From Siphonodentalium dalli (taxonomy: Eukaryota > Mollusca > Scaphopoda > Gadilida > Siphonodentaliidae), in assembly GCA_032622095.1 (NCBI GenBank), contig CP136066.1, positions 61,100,609 through 61,164,608 on the forward strand: a DNA stretch of 64,000 bases. The letters are read 5' to 3'. The notes beneath the pieces are model-generated. The model was not told the origin of the DNA, did not search any database, and worked only from the letters and a program-made list of their open reading frames with translations. Numbering within the stretch: position 1 is the first letter of the stretch; each line of letters starts with the position of its first letter. Below, in pieces: positions 14,140-26,700 of this stretch. Both the position numbers and the translations under genes were made by a program.

Positions 14140-15644
14140 CTAGCCGATGAGCCCGACGTTGTCCGGGCTATTCAAAAACCACATTTCAAGTCGATAGCTC
14201 TACCCGTTTCCGAGATCTGGTCTGCGCATGCGCGAAGCTGGCGTCGCACGGGCTCGGCGACCCGATAAAATTCGTATCCGGGGCAAGATACATTCACATA
14301 GCAAATTTCAAGTCGATAGCTCCACCCGTTTCCGAGATCTGGTCTGCGCATGCGCGAAGCTGGCGTCGCACGGGCTCGGCGACCGATAAAATTCGTATCC
14401 GGGGCAAGGTACATTCACATAGAAAATTTCAAGTCGATAGCTCCACCCGTTTCCGAGATCTCGTCTGCGCATGCGCGAAGCGGGCGCCACACGGGCTCGC
14501 CAATACGACAACGTCGACCGCCTGGTCAAACTACACACACGTACCAAGTTTCGTCCCGATCGGTCGAGAATCGTAGATTTGTATAAATGACATACATACA
14601 GACAGACAGACAGACAGACAGAGGTCTTCAAAATATATATGAGACTAGCCGATGAGCCCGACGTTGTCCGGGCTATTCAAATACCAAATTTCAAGTCGAT
14701 AGCTCTACCCAGCCCGACGATTTCAAGTCGATAGCTCTACCCGTTTCCAAGATCTCGTCTGCGCATGCGCGAAGCTGGCGTCGCACGGGTTCAGCGACCC
14801 GATAAAATTCGTAATCGGGGCAAGATACATTCACATACCAAATTTCAAGTCGATAGCTCCACCCGTTTCCGAGATCTCGTCTGCGCATGCGCGAATCTGG
14901 CGTCGCACGGGTTCGGCGACCCGATAAAATTCGTATCCGGGGCAAGATACATTCACATACCAAATTTCAAGTCGATAGCTCCACCCGTTTCCGAGATCTC
15001 GTCTGCGCATGCGCGAAGCGGGCGCCGCACGGGCTCGCCAATACGACAACGTCCACCGCCTGGTCAAACTACACACACGTACCAAGTTTCGTCCCGATCG
15101 GTTGAGAATCGTAGATTTCTATAAATGACAAACATACAGACAAACATGCAGACAAACATGCAAACATACAGACAGAGGTCTTCAAAATATATATGAGACT
15201 AGCCGATGAGCCCGACGTCGTCCGGGATATTCAAAAAACAAATTTCAAGTCGATAGCTCTACCCAGCCCGACGTTGTCCGGGCTATTCAAAAACCAAATT
15301 TCAAGTCGATAACTCCACCCGTTTCCGATATCTGGTCTGCGCACGCGCACGCGCGAAGCTGACGTCGCACGGGCTCGGCGACCCGATACAATTCGTATCC
15401 GGGGCAAGATACATTCACATAGCAAATTTCAAGTCGATAGCTCCACCCGTTTCCGAGATCTCGTCTGCGCATGCGCGAAGCGGGCGTCGCACGGGCTCGA
15501 CAATACGACAACGTCCACCGCCTGGTCAAACTACACACACGTACCAAGTTACGTCCCGATCGGTCTAGAATCGTAGATTTGTATAAACAAACATACAGAC
15601 AAACATACAGACAAACATACAGACAGAGGTCTTCAAAATATATA

Positions 15645-15697
<53 letters not shown>
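14140..15697 (-). repeat. Higher-order repeat 8: units B(505 bp)-C-D
   Basis: CTAG starts are at 14140 (B), 14645 (C) and 15199 (D). B is 505 bp, exactly one 122-bp repeat shorter than the standard 627. AT tracts flank B on its left (about 14,095-14,139) and D on its right. Confidence 0.84.
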
Positions 15698-15698
<1 letters not shown>

Positions 15699-17083
15699 TA
15701 GCCGATGAGCCCGGCGTTGTCCGGGCTATTCAAAAACCACATTTCAAGTCGATAGCTCTACCCGTTTCCGAGATCTGGTCTGCGCATGCGCGAAGCTGGC
15801 GTCGCACGGGCTCGGCGACCCGATAAAATTCGTATACGGGGCAAGATACATTCACGTAGCAAATTTCAAGTCGATAGCTCCACCCGTTTCCGAGATCTGG
15901 TCTGCGCATGCGCGAAGCTGGCGTCGCACGGGCTCGGCGACCGGATAAAATTCGTATCCGGGGCAAGATACATTCACATAGCAAATTTCAAGTCGATAGC
16001 TCCACCCGTTTCCGAGATCTGGTCTGCGCATGCGCGAAGCTGGCGTCGCACGGGCTCGGCGACCGATAAAATTCGTATCCGGGGCAAGGTACATTCACAT
16101 AGAAAATTTCAAGTCGATAGCTCCACCCGTTTCCGAGATCTCGTCTGCGCATGCGCGAAGCGGGCGCCACACGGGCTCGCCAATACGACAACGTCGACCG
16201 CCTGGTCAAACTACACACACGTACCAAGTTTCGTCCCGATCGGTCGAGAATCGTAGATTTGTATAAATGACATACATACAGACAGACAGACAGACAGACA
16301 GAGGTCTTCAAAATATATATGAGACTAGCCGATGAGCCCGACGTTGTCCGGGCTATTCAAATACCAAATTTCAAGTCGATAGCTCTACCCAGCCCGACGA
16401 TTTCAAGTCGATAGCTCTACCCGTTTCCAAGATCTCGTCTGCGCATGCGCGAAGCGGGCGCCGCACGGGCTCGCCAATACGACAACGTCCACCGCCTGGT
16501 CAAACTACACACACGTACCAAGTTTCGTCCCGATCGGTTGAGAATCGTAGATTTCTATAAATGACAAACATACAGACAAACATGCAGACAAACATGCAAA
16601 CATACAGACAGAGGTCTTCAAAATATATATGAGTCTAGCCGATGAGCCCGACGTTGTCCGGGCTATTCAAAAAACAAATTTCAAGTCGATAGCTCTACCC
16701 AGCCCGACGTTGTCCGGGCTATTCAAAAACCAAATTTCAAGTCGATAACTCCACCCGTTTCCGATATCTGGTCTGCGCACGCGCACGCGCGAAGCTGACG
16801 TCGCACGGGCTCGGCGACCCGATACAATTCGTATCCGGGGCAAGATACATTCACATAGCAAATTTCAAGTCGATAGCTCCACCCGTTTCCGAGATCTCGT
16901 CTGCGCATGCGCGAAGCGGGCGTCGCACGGGCTCGACAATACGACAACGTCCACCGCCTGGTCAAACTACACACACGTACCAAGTTACGTCCCGATCGGT
17001 CGAGAATCGTAGATTTGTATAAATGACAAACATACAGACAAACATACAGACAAACATACAGACAGAGGTCTTCAAAATATATA

Positions 17084-17116
<33 letters not shown>
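15698..17116 (-). repeat. Higher-order repeat 9: units B-C(short)-D
   Basis: CTAG starts are at 15698 (B), 16325 (C) and 16635 (D). C is 310 bp, exactly two 122-bp repeats (244 bp) shorter than the standard 554. Confidence 0.84.
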
Positions 17117-17117
<1 letters not shown>

Positions 17118-18750
17118 TAGCCGATGAGCCCGACGTTGTCCGGGCTATTCAAAAACCACATTTCAAGTCGATAGCTCTACCCGTTTCCGAGATCTGGTCT
17201 GCGCATGCGCGAAGCTGGCGTCGCACGGGCTCGGCGACCCGATAAAATTCGTATACGGGGCAAGATACATTCACGTAGCAAATTTCAAGTCGATAGCTCC
17301 ACCCGTTTCCGAGATCTGGTCTGCGCATGCGCGAAGCTGGCGTCGCACGGGCTCGGCGACCGGATAAAATTCGTATCCGTGGCAAGATACATTCACATAG
17401 CAAATTTCAAGTCGATAGCTCCACCCGTTTCCGAGATCTGGTCTGCGCATGCGCGAAGCTGGCGTCGCACGGGCTCGGCGACCGATAAAATTCGTATCCG
17501 GGGCAAGGTACATTCACATAGAAAATTTCAAGTCGATAGCTCCACCCGTTTCCGAGATCTCGTCTGCGCATGCGCGAAGCGGGCGCCACACGGGCTCGCC
17601 AATACGACAACGTCGACCGCCTGGTCAAACTACACACACGTACCAAGTTTCGTCCCGATCGGTCGAGAATCGTAGATTTGTATAAATGACATACATACAG
17701 ACAGACAGACAGACAGACAGAGGTCTTCAAAATATATATGAGACTAGCCGATGAGCCCGACGTTGTCCGGACTATTCAAATACCAAATTTCAAGTCGATA
17801 GCTCTACCCAGCCCGACGATTTCAAGTCGATAGCTCTACCCGTTTCCAAGATCTCGTCTGCGCATGCGCGAAGCTGGCGTCGCACGGGCTCGGCGACCCG
17901 ATAAAATTCGTAATCGGGGCAAGATACATTCACATACCAAATTTCAAGTCGATAGCTCCACCCGTTTCCGAGATCTCGTCTGCGCATGCGCGAATCTGGC
18001 GTCGCACGGGTTCGGCGACCCGATAAAATTCGTATCCGGGGCAAGATACATTCACATACCAAATTTCAAGTCGATAGCTCCACCCGTTTCCGAGATCTCG
18101 TCTGCGCATGCGCGAAGCGGGCGCCGCACGGGCTCGCCAATACGACAACGTCCACCGCCTGGTCAAACTACACACACGTACCAAGTTTCGTCCCGATCGG
18201 TTGAGAATCGTAGATTTCTATAAATGACAAACATACAGACAAATATGCAGACAAACATGCAAACATACAGACAGAGGTCTTCAAAAATATATATGAGACT
18301 AGCCGATGAGCCCGACGTTGTCCGGGCTATTCAAAAAACAAATTTCAAGTCGATAGCTCTACCCAGCCCGACGTTGTCCGGGCTATTCAAAAACCAAATT
18401 TCAAGTCGATAACTCCACCCGTTTCCGATATCTGGTCTGCGCACGCGCACGCGCGAAGCTGACGTCGCACGGGCTCGGCGACCCGATACAATTCGTATCC
18501 GGGGCAAGATACATTCACATAGCAAATTTCAAGTCGATAGCTCCACCCGTTTCCGAGATCTCGTCTGCGCATGCGCGAAGCGGGCGTCGCACGGGCTCGA
18601 CAATACGACAACGTCCACCGCCTGGTCAAACTACACACACGTACCAAGTTACGTCCCGATCGGTCTAGAATCGTAGATTTGTATAAATGACAAACATACA
18701 GACAAACATACAGACAAACATACAGACAGAGGTCTTCAAAATATATATGA
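17117..18750 (-). repeat. Higher-order repeat 10: units B-C-D, ending at the T2 insertion
   Basis: CTAG starts are at 17117 (B), 17744 (C) and 18299 (D). The D unit ends with its 5' sequence directly against the CTAG of a T2 element at 18,751. Confidence 0.84.
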
Positions 18751-20128
18751 CTAGCAGGTTAGCCCGCCACCGGCGGCTTGTCCGAAACATGACATTTTTT
18801 AAATATTGTTTTAATATTTTTAGCTCCACGCGTTTCAATAAGAAAAATTTGTACCCGGTAGCTCCACCCGTTTCCGAGATCTGGTCTGCGCATGCGCGAA
18901 GCTGGCGTCGCACGGACTCGGCGACCCGATAAAATTTGTACCCGGCGCAAGATACATCCACATAGCAAATTTCAGGTCGATAGCTCCACCCGTTTCCGAG
19001 ATCTGCCTTTCTGCATAATATTTCGAGCGATTTAATTTTTAGCTCCACGCGTTTCAATAAGAAAAATTTGTACCCGGTAGCTCCACCCGTTTCCGAGATC
19101 TGGTCTGCGCATGCGCGAAGCTGGCGTCGCACGGACTCGGCGACCCGATAAAATTTGTACCCGGCGCAAGATACATTCACATAGCAAATTTCAAGTCGAT
19201 AGCTCCACCCGTTTCCGAGATCTCGTCTGCGCATGCGCTGCACGGGCGTCGCATGGACTCGGCGACCCGATAAAATTTGTACCCGGTGCAAGATACATTC
19301 ACATAGCAAATTTCAGGTCGATAGCTCCACCCGTTTTCGAGATCTGCCTTTCTGCATAATATTTCGAGCGATAACATTGCATTGAAATGTCAGACTCCCA
19401 TCGTGAACCTCAACACGAAGTAAACACGTGTTTCGAGCGATAACATTGCATTGAAATGACTCCCATCGTGAACCTCAAGCCGACGTAAAACACGTGTTGC
19501 GTTCTAGGAAATGCACTCAATGCAGATGCTAATAACGTTGACTTCGTATATATATATATAATGACGTTATTAACCCCGGCCGTGCCGTTTGAGCTGATTT
19601 TTATGACTGGGAGTGGAGTACGGGTGCTCGGAGCTTCTGGAAAACGCGTGGACGACATCGTACGTGTGATTTTACCTTTAGATAGGAAGTTTGAGCTCAA
19701 TCTGTCCAGCCGTTCCCGTCCTAATGTACTATTTCGAGCGATAACAATTGTCAGACTCCCATCGTGAACCTCAACACGAAGTAAACACGTGTTTCGAGCG
19801 ATAACATTGCATTGAAGTCAGACTCCCATCGTGGACCCCCAAGACGACGTAAACACGTGTTTGTTCCGGTATAACTTTGGAGACTCTGACTTCATATATA
19901 TATATAATGACGTTATTAACCCCGGCCGTGCCGTTTGAGCTGATTTCGATGACTGGGAGTGGATAAAGGGTGCTCAGAGCTTCTCGAAAACACGATTACG
20001 GCGGTGTCGGTGGGATTTTACACTTACATACGAAATTTGATCTCAATCTGTACACGCGTTTTGGATTCTATGAAGTACACACACACACATATACACACAT
20101 ATATACGAAGTCTCAAAATATATAGTAT

Positions 20129-20131
<3 letters not shown>
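18751..20131 (-). mobile_element. Helitron-like element T2, copy a (interrupts the array)
   Basis: On the minus strand it begins TCTATACTATATATTTTGAG at 20,131 and ends at CTAG (18,751-18,754), preceded by a hairpin (CCGCC, GGT, GGCGG). Its 1,381 bp equals copies c and d. The interior holds a GT-rich stretch, two blocks each ending in GGGTTAATAACGTCATTATA, repeats of about 68 bp with CACGTG and GTTATCGCTCGAA, then relatives of the 122-bp array repeat. A 96-codon open frame is identical in all copies but looks non-coding. Confidence 0.8.

Positions 20132-20181
<50 letters not shown>
20132..20181. repeat. (AT)n microsatellite between T2 and unit B
   Basis: About 50 bp of uninterrupted AT dinucleotides sit on the left flank of a B unit. 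Comparable tracts precede almost every B unit: roughly 583-643, 2,588-2,653, 4,285-4,365, 6,433-6,500, 8,444-8,506, 10,137-10,204, 12,395-12,447, 14,095-14,139, 15,646-15,697, 17,087-17,116, 21,813-21,864 and 23,496-23,539. Confidence 0.9.
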
Positions 20182-20182
<1 letters not shown>

Positions 20183-21811
20183 TAGCCGATGAGCCCGACG
20201 TTGTCCGGGCTATTCAAAAACCACATTTCAAGTCGATAGCTCTACCCGTTTCCGAGATCTGGTCTGCGCATGCGCGAAGCTGGCGTCGCGCGGGCTCGGC
20301 GACCCGATAAAATTCGTATACGGGGCAAGATACATTCACGTAGCAAATTTCAAGTCGATAGCTCCACCCGTTTCCGAGATCTGGTCTGCGCATGCGCGAA
20401 GCTGGCGTCGCACGGGCTCGGCGACCGGATAAAATTCGTATCCGGGGCAAGATACATTCACATAGCAAATTTCAAGTCGATAGCTCCACCCGTTTCCGAG
20501 ATCTGGTCTGCGCATGCGCGAAGCTGGCGTCGCACGGGCTCGGCGACCGACAAAATTCGTATCCGGGGCAAGGTACATTCACATAGAAAATTTCAAGTCG
20601 ATAGCTCCACCCGTTTCCGAGATCTCGTCTGCGCATGCGCGAAGCGGGCGCCACACGGGCTCGCCAATACGACAACGTCGACCGCCTGGTCAAACTACAC
20701 ACACGTACCAAGTTTCGTCCCGATCGGTCGAGAATCGTAGATTTGTATAAATGACATACATACAGACAGACAGACAGACAGACAGAGGTCTTCAAAATAT
20801 ATATGAGACTAGCCGATGAGCCCGACGTTGTCCGGGCTATTCAAATACCAAATTTCAAGTCGATAGCTCTACCCAGCCCGACGATTTCAAGTCGATAGCT
20901 CTACCCGTTTCCAAGATCTCGTCTGCGCTTGCGCGAAGCTGGCGTCGCACGGGCTCGGCGACCCGATAAAATTCGTAATCGGGGCAAGATACATTCACAT
21001 ACCAAATTTCAAGTCGATAGCTCCACCAGTTTCCGAGATCTCGTCTGCGCATGCGCGAATCTGGCGTCGCACGGGTTCGGCGACACGATAAAATTCGTAT
21101 CCGGGGCAAGATACATTCACATACCAAATTTCAAGTCGATAGCTCCACCCGTTTCCGAGATCTCGTCTGCGCATGCGCGAAGCGGGCGCCGCACGGGCTC
21201 GCCAATACGACAACGTCCACCGCCTGGTCAAACTACACACACGTACCAAGTTTCGTCCCGATCGGTTGAGAATCGTAGATTTCTATAAATGACAAACATA
21301 CAGACAAACATGCAGACAAACATGCAAACATACAGACAGAGGTCTTCAAAATATATATGAGTCTAGCCGATGAGCCCGACGTTGTCCGGGCTATTCAAAA
21401 AACAAATTTCAAGTCGATAGCTCTACCCAGCCCGACGTTGTCCGGGCTATTCAAAAACCAAATTTCAAGTCGATAACTCCACCCGTTTCCGATATCTGGT
21501 CTGCGCACGCGCACGCGCGAAGCTGAAGTCGCACGGGCTCGGCGACCCGATACAATTCGTATCCGGGGCAAGATACATTCACATAGCAAATTTCAAGTCG
21601 ATAGCTCCACCCGTTTCCGAGATCTCGTCTGCGCATGCGCGAAGCGGGCGTCGCACGGGCTCGACAATACGACAACGTCCACCGCCTGGTCAAACTACAC
21701 ACACGTACCAAGTTACGTCCCGATCGGTCTAGAATCGTAGATTTGTATAAATGACAAACATACAGACAAACATACAGACAAACATACAGACAGAGGTCTT
21801 CAAAATATATA

Positions 21812-21864
<53 letters not shown>
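20182..21864 (-). repeat. Higher-order repeat 11: units B-C-D
   Basis: CTAG starts are at 20182 (B, 627 bp), 20809 (C, 554 bp) and 21363 (D). It resumes the standard order after the T2 insertion. The variant GGCGACACGATAAA near 21,078 is shared with block 12. Confidence 0.84.
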
Positions 21865-21865
<1 letters not shown>

Positions 21866-23494
21866 TAGCCGATGAGTCCGACGTTGTCCGGGCTATTCAA
21901 AAACCACATTTCAAGTCGATAGCTCTACCCGTTTCCGAGATCTGGTCTGCGCATGCGCGAAGCTGGCGTCGCACGGGCTCGGCGACCCGATAAAATTCGT
22001 ATACGGGGCAAGATACATTCACGTAGCAAATTTCAAGTCGATAGCTCCACCCGTTTCCGAGATCTGGTCTGCGCATGCGCGAAGCTGGCGTCGCACGGGC
22101 TCGGCGACCGGATAAAATTCGTATCCGGGGCAAGATACATTCACATAGCAAATTTCAAGTCGATAGCTCAACCCGTTTCCGAGATCTGGCCTGCGCATGC
22201 GCGAAGCTGGCGTCGCACGGGCTCGGCGACCGATAAAATTCGTATCCGGGGCAAGGTACATTCACATAGAAAATTTCAAGTCGATAGCTCCACCCGTTTC
22301 CGAGATCTCGTCTGCGCATGCGCGAAGCGGGCGCCACACGGGCTCGCCAATACGACAACGTCGACCGCCTGGTCAAACTACACACACGTACCAAGTTTCG
22401 TCCCGATCGGTCGAGAATCGTAGATTTGTATAAATGACATACATACAGACAGACAGACAGACAGACAGAGGTCTTCAAAATATATATGAGACTAGCCGAT
22501 GAGCCCGACGTTGTCCGGGCTATTCAAATACCAAATTTCAAGTCGATAGCTCTACCCAGCCCGACGATTTCAAGTCGATAGCTCTACCCGTTTCCAAGAT
22601 CTCGTCTGCGCATGCGCGAAGCTGGCGTCGCACGGGCTCGGCGACCCGATAAAATTCGTAATCGGGGCAAGATACATTCACATACCAAATTTCAAGTCGA
22701 TAGCTCCACCCGTTTCCGAGATCTCGTCTGCGCATGCGCGAATCTGGCGTCGCACGGGTTCGGCGACACGATAAAATTCGTATCCGGGGCAAGATACATT
22801 CACATACCAAATTTCAAGTCGATAGCTCCACCCGTTTCCGAGATCTCGTCTGCGCATGCGCGAAGCGGGCGCCGCACGGGCTCGCCAATACGACAACGTC
22901 CACCGCCTGGTCAAACTACACACACGTACCAAGTTTCGTCCCGATCGGTTGAGAATCGTAGATTTCTATAAATGACAAACATACAGACAAACATGCAGAC
23001 AAACATGCAAACATACAGACAGAGGTCTTCAAAATATATATGAGTCTAGCCGATGAGCCCGACGTTGTCCGGGCTATTCAAAAAACAAATTTCAAGTCGA
23101 TAGCTCTACCCAGCCCGACGTTGTCCGGGCTATTCAAAAACCAAATTTCAAGTCGATAACTCCACCCGTTTCCGATATCTGGTCTGCGCACGCGCACGCG
23201 CGAAGCTGACGTCGCACGGGCTCGGCGACCCGATACAATTCGTATCCGGGGCAAGATACATTCACATAGCAAATTTCAAGTCGATAGCTCCACCCGTTTC
23301 CGAGATCTCGTCTGCGCATGCGCGAAGCGGGCGTCGCACGGGCTCGACAATACGACAACGTCCACCGCCTGGTCAAACTACACACACGTACCAAGTTACG
23401 TCCCGATCGGTCGAGAATCGTAGATTTGTATAAATGACAAACATACAGACAAACATACAGACAAACATACAGACAGAGGTCTTCAAAATATATA

Positions 23495-23539
<45 letters not shown>
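21865..23539 (-). repeat. Higher-order repeat 12: units B-C-D
   Basis: CTAG starts are at 21865 (B), 22492 (C) and 23046 (D). It shares the GGCGACACGATAAA variant with block 11, which indicates a local duplication of about 1.68 kb. Confidence 0.84.
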
Positions 23540-23540
<1 letters not shown>

Positions 23541-24640
23541 TAGCCGATGAGCCCGACGTTGTCCGGGCTATTCAAAAACCACATTTCAAGTCGATAGCTC
23601 TACCCGTTTCCGAGATCTGGTCTGCGCATGCGCGAAGCTGGCGTCGCACGGGCTCGGCGACCGGATAAAATTCGTATCCGGGGCAAGATACATTCACATA
23701 GCAAATTTCAAGTCGATAGCTCCACCCGTTTCCGAGATCTGGTCTTCGCATGCGCGAAGCTGGCGTCGCACGGGCTCGGCGACCGGATAAAATTCGTATC
23801 CGGGGCAAGATACATTCACATACCAAATTTCAAGTCGATAGCTCCACCCGTTTCCGAGATCTCGTCTGCGCATGCGCGAAGCGGGCGCCGCACGGGCTCG
23901 CCAATACGACAACGTCCACCGCCTGGTCAAACTACACACACGTACCAAGTTTCGTCCCGATCGGTCGAGAATCGTAGATTTCTATAAATGACAAACATAC
24001 AGACAAACATGCAGACAAACATGCAAACATACAGACAGAGGTCTTCAAAATATATATGAGACTAGCCGATGAGCCCGACGTTGTCCGGGCTATTCAAAAA
24101 ACAAATTTCAAGTCGATAGCTCTACCCAGCCCGACGTTGTCCGGGCTATTCAAAAACCAAATTTCAAGTCGATAGCTCCACCCGTTTTCGAGATCTGGTC
24201 TGCGCATGCGCGAAGCTGGCGTCGCACGAGCTCGGCGACCCGATAAAATTCGTATCCGGGGCAAGATACATTCACATACCAAATTTCAAGTCGATAGCTC
24301 CACCCGTTTCCGAGATCTCGTCTGCGCATGCGCGAAGCTGGCGTCGCACGGGCTCGGCGACCCGATAAAATTCGTATCCGGGGCAAGATACATTCACATA
24401 CCAAATTTCAAGTCGATAGCTCCACCCGTTTCCGATATCTCGTCTGCGCATGCGCGAAGCGGGCGCCGCACGGGCTCGCCAATACGACAACGTCCACCGC
24501 CTGGTCAAACTACACACACGTACCAAGTTTCGTCCCGATCGGTCGAGAATCGTAGATTTGTATTAATGACAAACATACAGACAAACATACAGACAGACAG
24601 ACAAACAAACAGACAGAGGTCTTCAAAATATATATGAGAT
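23540..24640 (-). repeat. Array edge: chimeric units B' and D'
   Basis: CTAG starts are at 23540 and 24062. The first begins like B but ends with the C-type 5' block (GATTTCTATAAATGAC). The second begins like D but has standard 122-bp repeats in place of the D-specific ACGCGCACGCGCG. Recombinant or diverged units are what one expects at an array edge. Confidence 0.75.
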
Positions 24641-25986
24641 TGGCAGATTCCAGTAGCTTTATAACGGTATATCTGGGGAGAAATCTGATGCTGTATTCGT
24701 GATTATCTGGGATGATTTCGGTATATACCGAAGGTATATACTAGGTATATACTGTAAAAACAAAGCGCGCCATCCGTGCTCGCAGCGTTGGTCAGAAACA
24801 AATGTTTTTTAAATTTAATTTATGTTCCGTATATCTCTCTGCAGATGCTAATAACGCTGAATGGCAAACAGACGCTCTTTATAGCGATGCGTCAAAAACA
24901 AACGCTCATTAAATAATCACTTGATTAACCCACGCCGTGCCTTTGCGGTGATTTGGGAGTGGATAAAGGGTGCTCTGAGCTTCTCCAAAACGCGACCACG
25001 GCGGTGTCGGTGGATTTTACACTTACATACGAAATTTGAGCTACCGGCGGCGTTTGTCCGAAACATGACATATTAATTTTTTAATTTTATTTTTTGTTTA
25101 TATTTTAGAATTTTTGGTTTTTCAATATTTTACCCGATTTGACCTTGAATTGATCATTATCAAGGTCAAGGTCAGGTCGGGGTCATAATTTAACCCGTCC
25201 ATGACACATCCGGTAGGTAGCAAGTTTGAGGACAATCGGTTCCAGTCTATAAAGGACACCCACATATATATCATTTGTGGGTACCCGTTTCAAGGTGAAG
25301 ATCACCTAGGGCGGAAAAACTGACCCGATCCGCGTTCCTACGAAGCCATAAGTACGTAAGAATCACACAGCACGCTCATGTCTGTATAATGACGCACATG
25401 CCCAGACACAGACGTAAGAATCACATTTACGCACATACGCTCTTTATCAACGACACTGCGGATAGGAACGCTCTTTAACTATCAACGCGATTAACCCCGA
25501 AGAGCAAGTTTGAGCTCAATCGGTTCCAGTCTATAAAGGACACCCACATATATATCATTTGTGGGTACCCGTTTCAATGTGAAGATCACCTAGGGCGGAA
25601 AAACTGACCCATTCCGCGTTCCTACGAAGCCATAAGTACATAAGAATCACACAGCACGCTCATGTCTGTATAATGACGCACATGCCCAGACCCAGACGTA
25701 AGAATCACATTTACGCACATACGCTCTTTATCAACGACACTGCGGTTAGGAACACTCTTTAACTATCAACGCGATTAACCCCCGCCGTGCATTTGCGGTG
25801 ATTTGGGATTGGATAAAGGGTGCTCTGAGCTTCTCCAAAACTCGACCACGGCGGTGTCGGTGGGATTTTACACTTACATGCGAAATTTGAGCTCAATCTG
25901 TACACGAGTTTTGGATTCTATGAAGTACCCACACACACACATACACACATATATATATACGGAGTTCTCAAAATATATAGTATAGA
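24641..25986 (-). mobile_element. Chimeric Helitron-like element T4 with pieces of T2 and T3
   Basis: On the minus strand it starts TCTATACTATATATTTTGAG at 25,986 like T2, followed by the T2 block ending near GGGTTAATCGCG. It then has two copies of a 284-bp segment, a T3-like stretch with CAAGGTCAAGGTCAGG (about 25,130-25,200), and a T2 3'-like piece (GTCCGAAACATGACAT near 25,055). It continues with unrelated sequence to 24,641 and has no recognisable CTAG end, so the 3' part is lost or replaced. A short palindromic cluster of GGTATATAC lies near 24,720-24,755. Confidence 0.6.
25222..25789. repeat. 284-bp tandem duplication inside T4
   Basis: Two direct copies, at about 25,222-25,505 and 25,506-25,789, share the stretch from CGGTTCCAGTCTATAAAGG to CACTCTTTAACTATCAACGC. 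They differ by scattered substitutions. Confidence 0.8.
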
Positions 25987-26700
25987 CTAGCCGATGAGCC
26001 CGACGTTGTCCGGGCTATTCAAAAACCAAATTTCAAGTCGATAGCTCTACCCAGCCCGACGTTGTCCGGGCTATTCAAAAACCAAATTTCAAGTCGATAG
26101 CTTCAAAAACCAAATTTCAAGTCGATAGCACCACCCGTTTCCGAGATCTGGTCTGCGCATGCGCGAAGCTGGCGTCGCACGGGCTCGGCGACCTGATAAA
26201 ATTCGTATCCGGGGTAAGATACATTCACATAGCAAATTTCAAGTCGATAGCTCCACCCGTTTCCGAGATCTCGTCTGCGCTTGCGCGAAGCTGGCGTCGC
26301 ACGGGCTCGGCGACCCGATAAAATTCGTATCCGGGGCAAGATACATGCACATAGCAAATTTCAAGTCGATAGCTCCACCCGTTTCCGAGATCTGGTCTGC
26401 GCATGCGCGAAGCTGGCGTCGCACGGGCTCGGTGACCCGATAAAATTCGTATCCGGGTCAAGATACATTCACATAGCAAATTTCAAGTTGATAGCTCCAC
26501 CCGTTTCCGAGATCTCGTCTGCGCATGTGCTGCACGGGCGTCGCGCGGGCTCGCCAATACGACAACGACCACCGCCTGGTCAAACTACATACACGTACCA
26601 AGTGTCGTCCCGATCGGTCGAGAATCGTAGATTTGTATTAATGACAAACAGACAAACAGACAGACAGACAGGCAGACAGACAGAGGTCTTCAAAATATAT
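25987..26700 (-). repeat. Array unit E (T1 type, diverged)
   Basis: CTAG is at 25,987 and the 5' end is at about 26,700. It has the subterminal hairpin twice, four 122-bp repeats with more substitutions than the main array, and a CAGA-rich stretch. It is an older or less homogenised unit beyond T4. Confidence 0.75.

Larger units (their letters stand above)
26..24640 (-). mobile_element. Tandem array of non-autonomous Helitron-like units (T1) with higher-order structure
   Basis: On the minus strand each unit begins with TCATATATATTTTGAAGACC or a close variant. A GTCT/GTAT-rich stretch follows, then a unique block ending near the motif ACCGATCGGGACGAAACTTG, then 1-4 copies of a 122-bp repeat. 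Each unit ends with a hairpin (AGCCCG, 8-nt loop, CGGGCT) six bases before a terminal CTAG. A subterminal hairpin followed by CTRR is the established signature of a Helitron 3' end. CTAG starts at 43 positions between 26 and 24,062, two of them mutated. Units are of four types (A, B, C, D) arranged in repeated order. No Rep, helicase or other transposase is encoded. One T2 element interrupts the array. Family assignment rests on terminal structure only; a plain satellite that captured Helitron ends is the alternative. Confidence 0.82.

Noticed and set aside
19410-19700. A 96-codon frame identical in all four T2 copies (also 29,113; 30,494; 36,954)
   Set aside because: Identity follows from the near-identity of the T2 copies. 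The frame overlaps internal repeats and an AT tract, and has no domain or Rep/helicase motif.
26-24640. CRISPR-like array of direct repeats
   Set aside because: Repeats are contiguous units of 122 and 454-627 bp rather than short repeats with unique spacers, and the context is eukaryotic.
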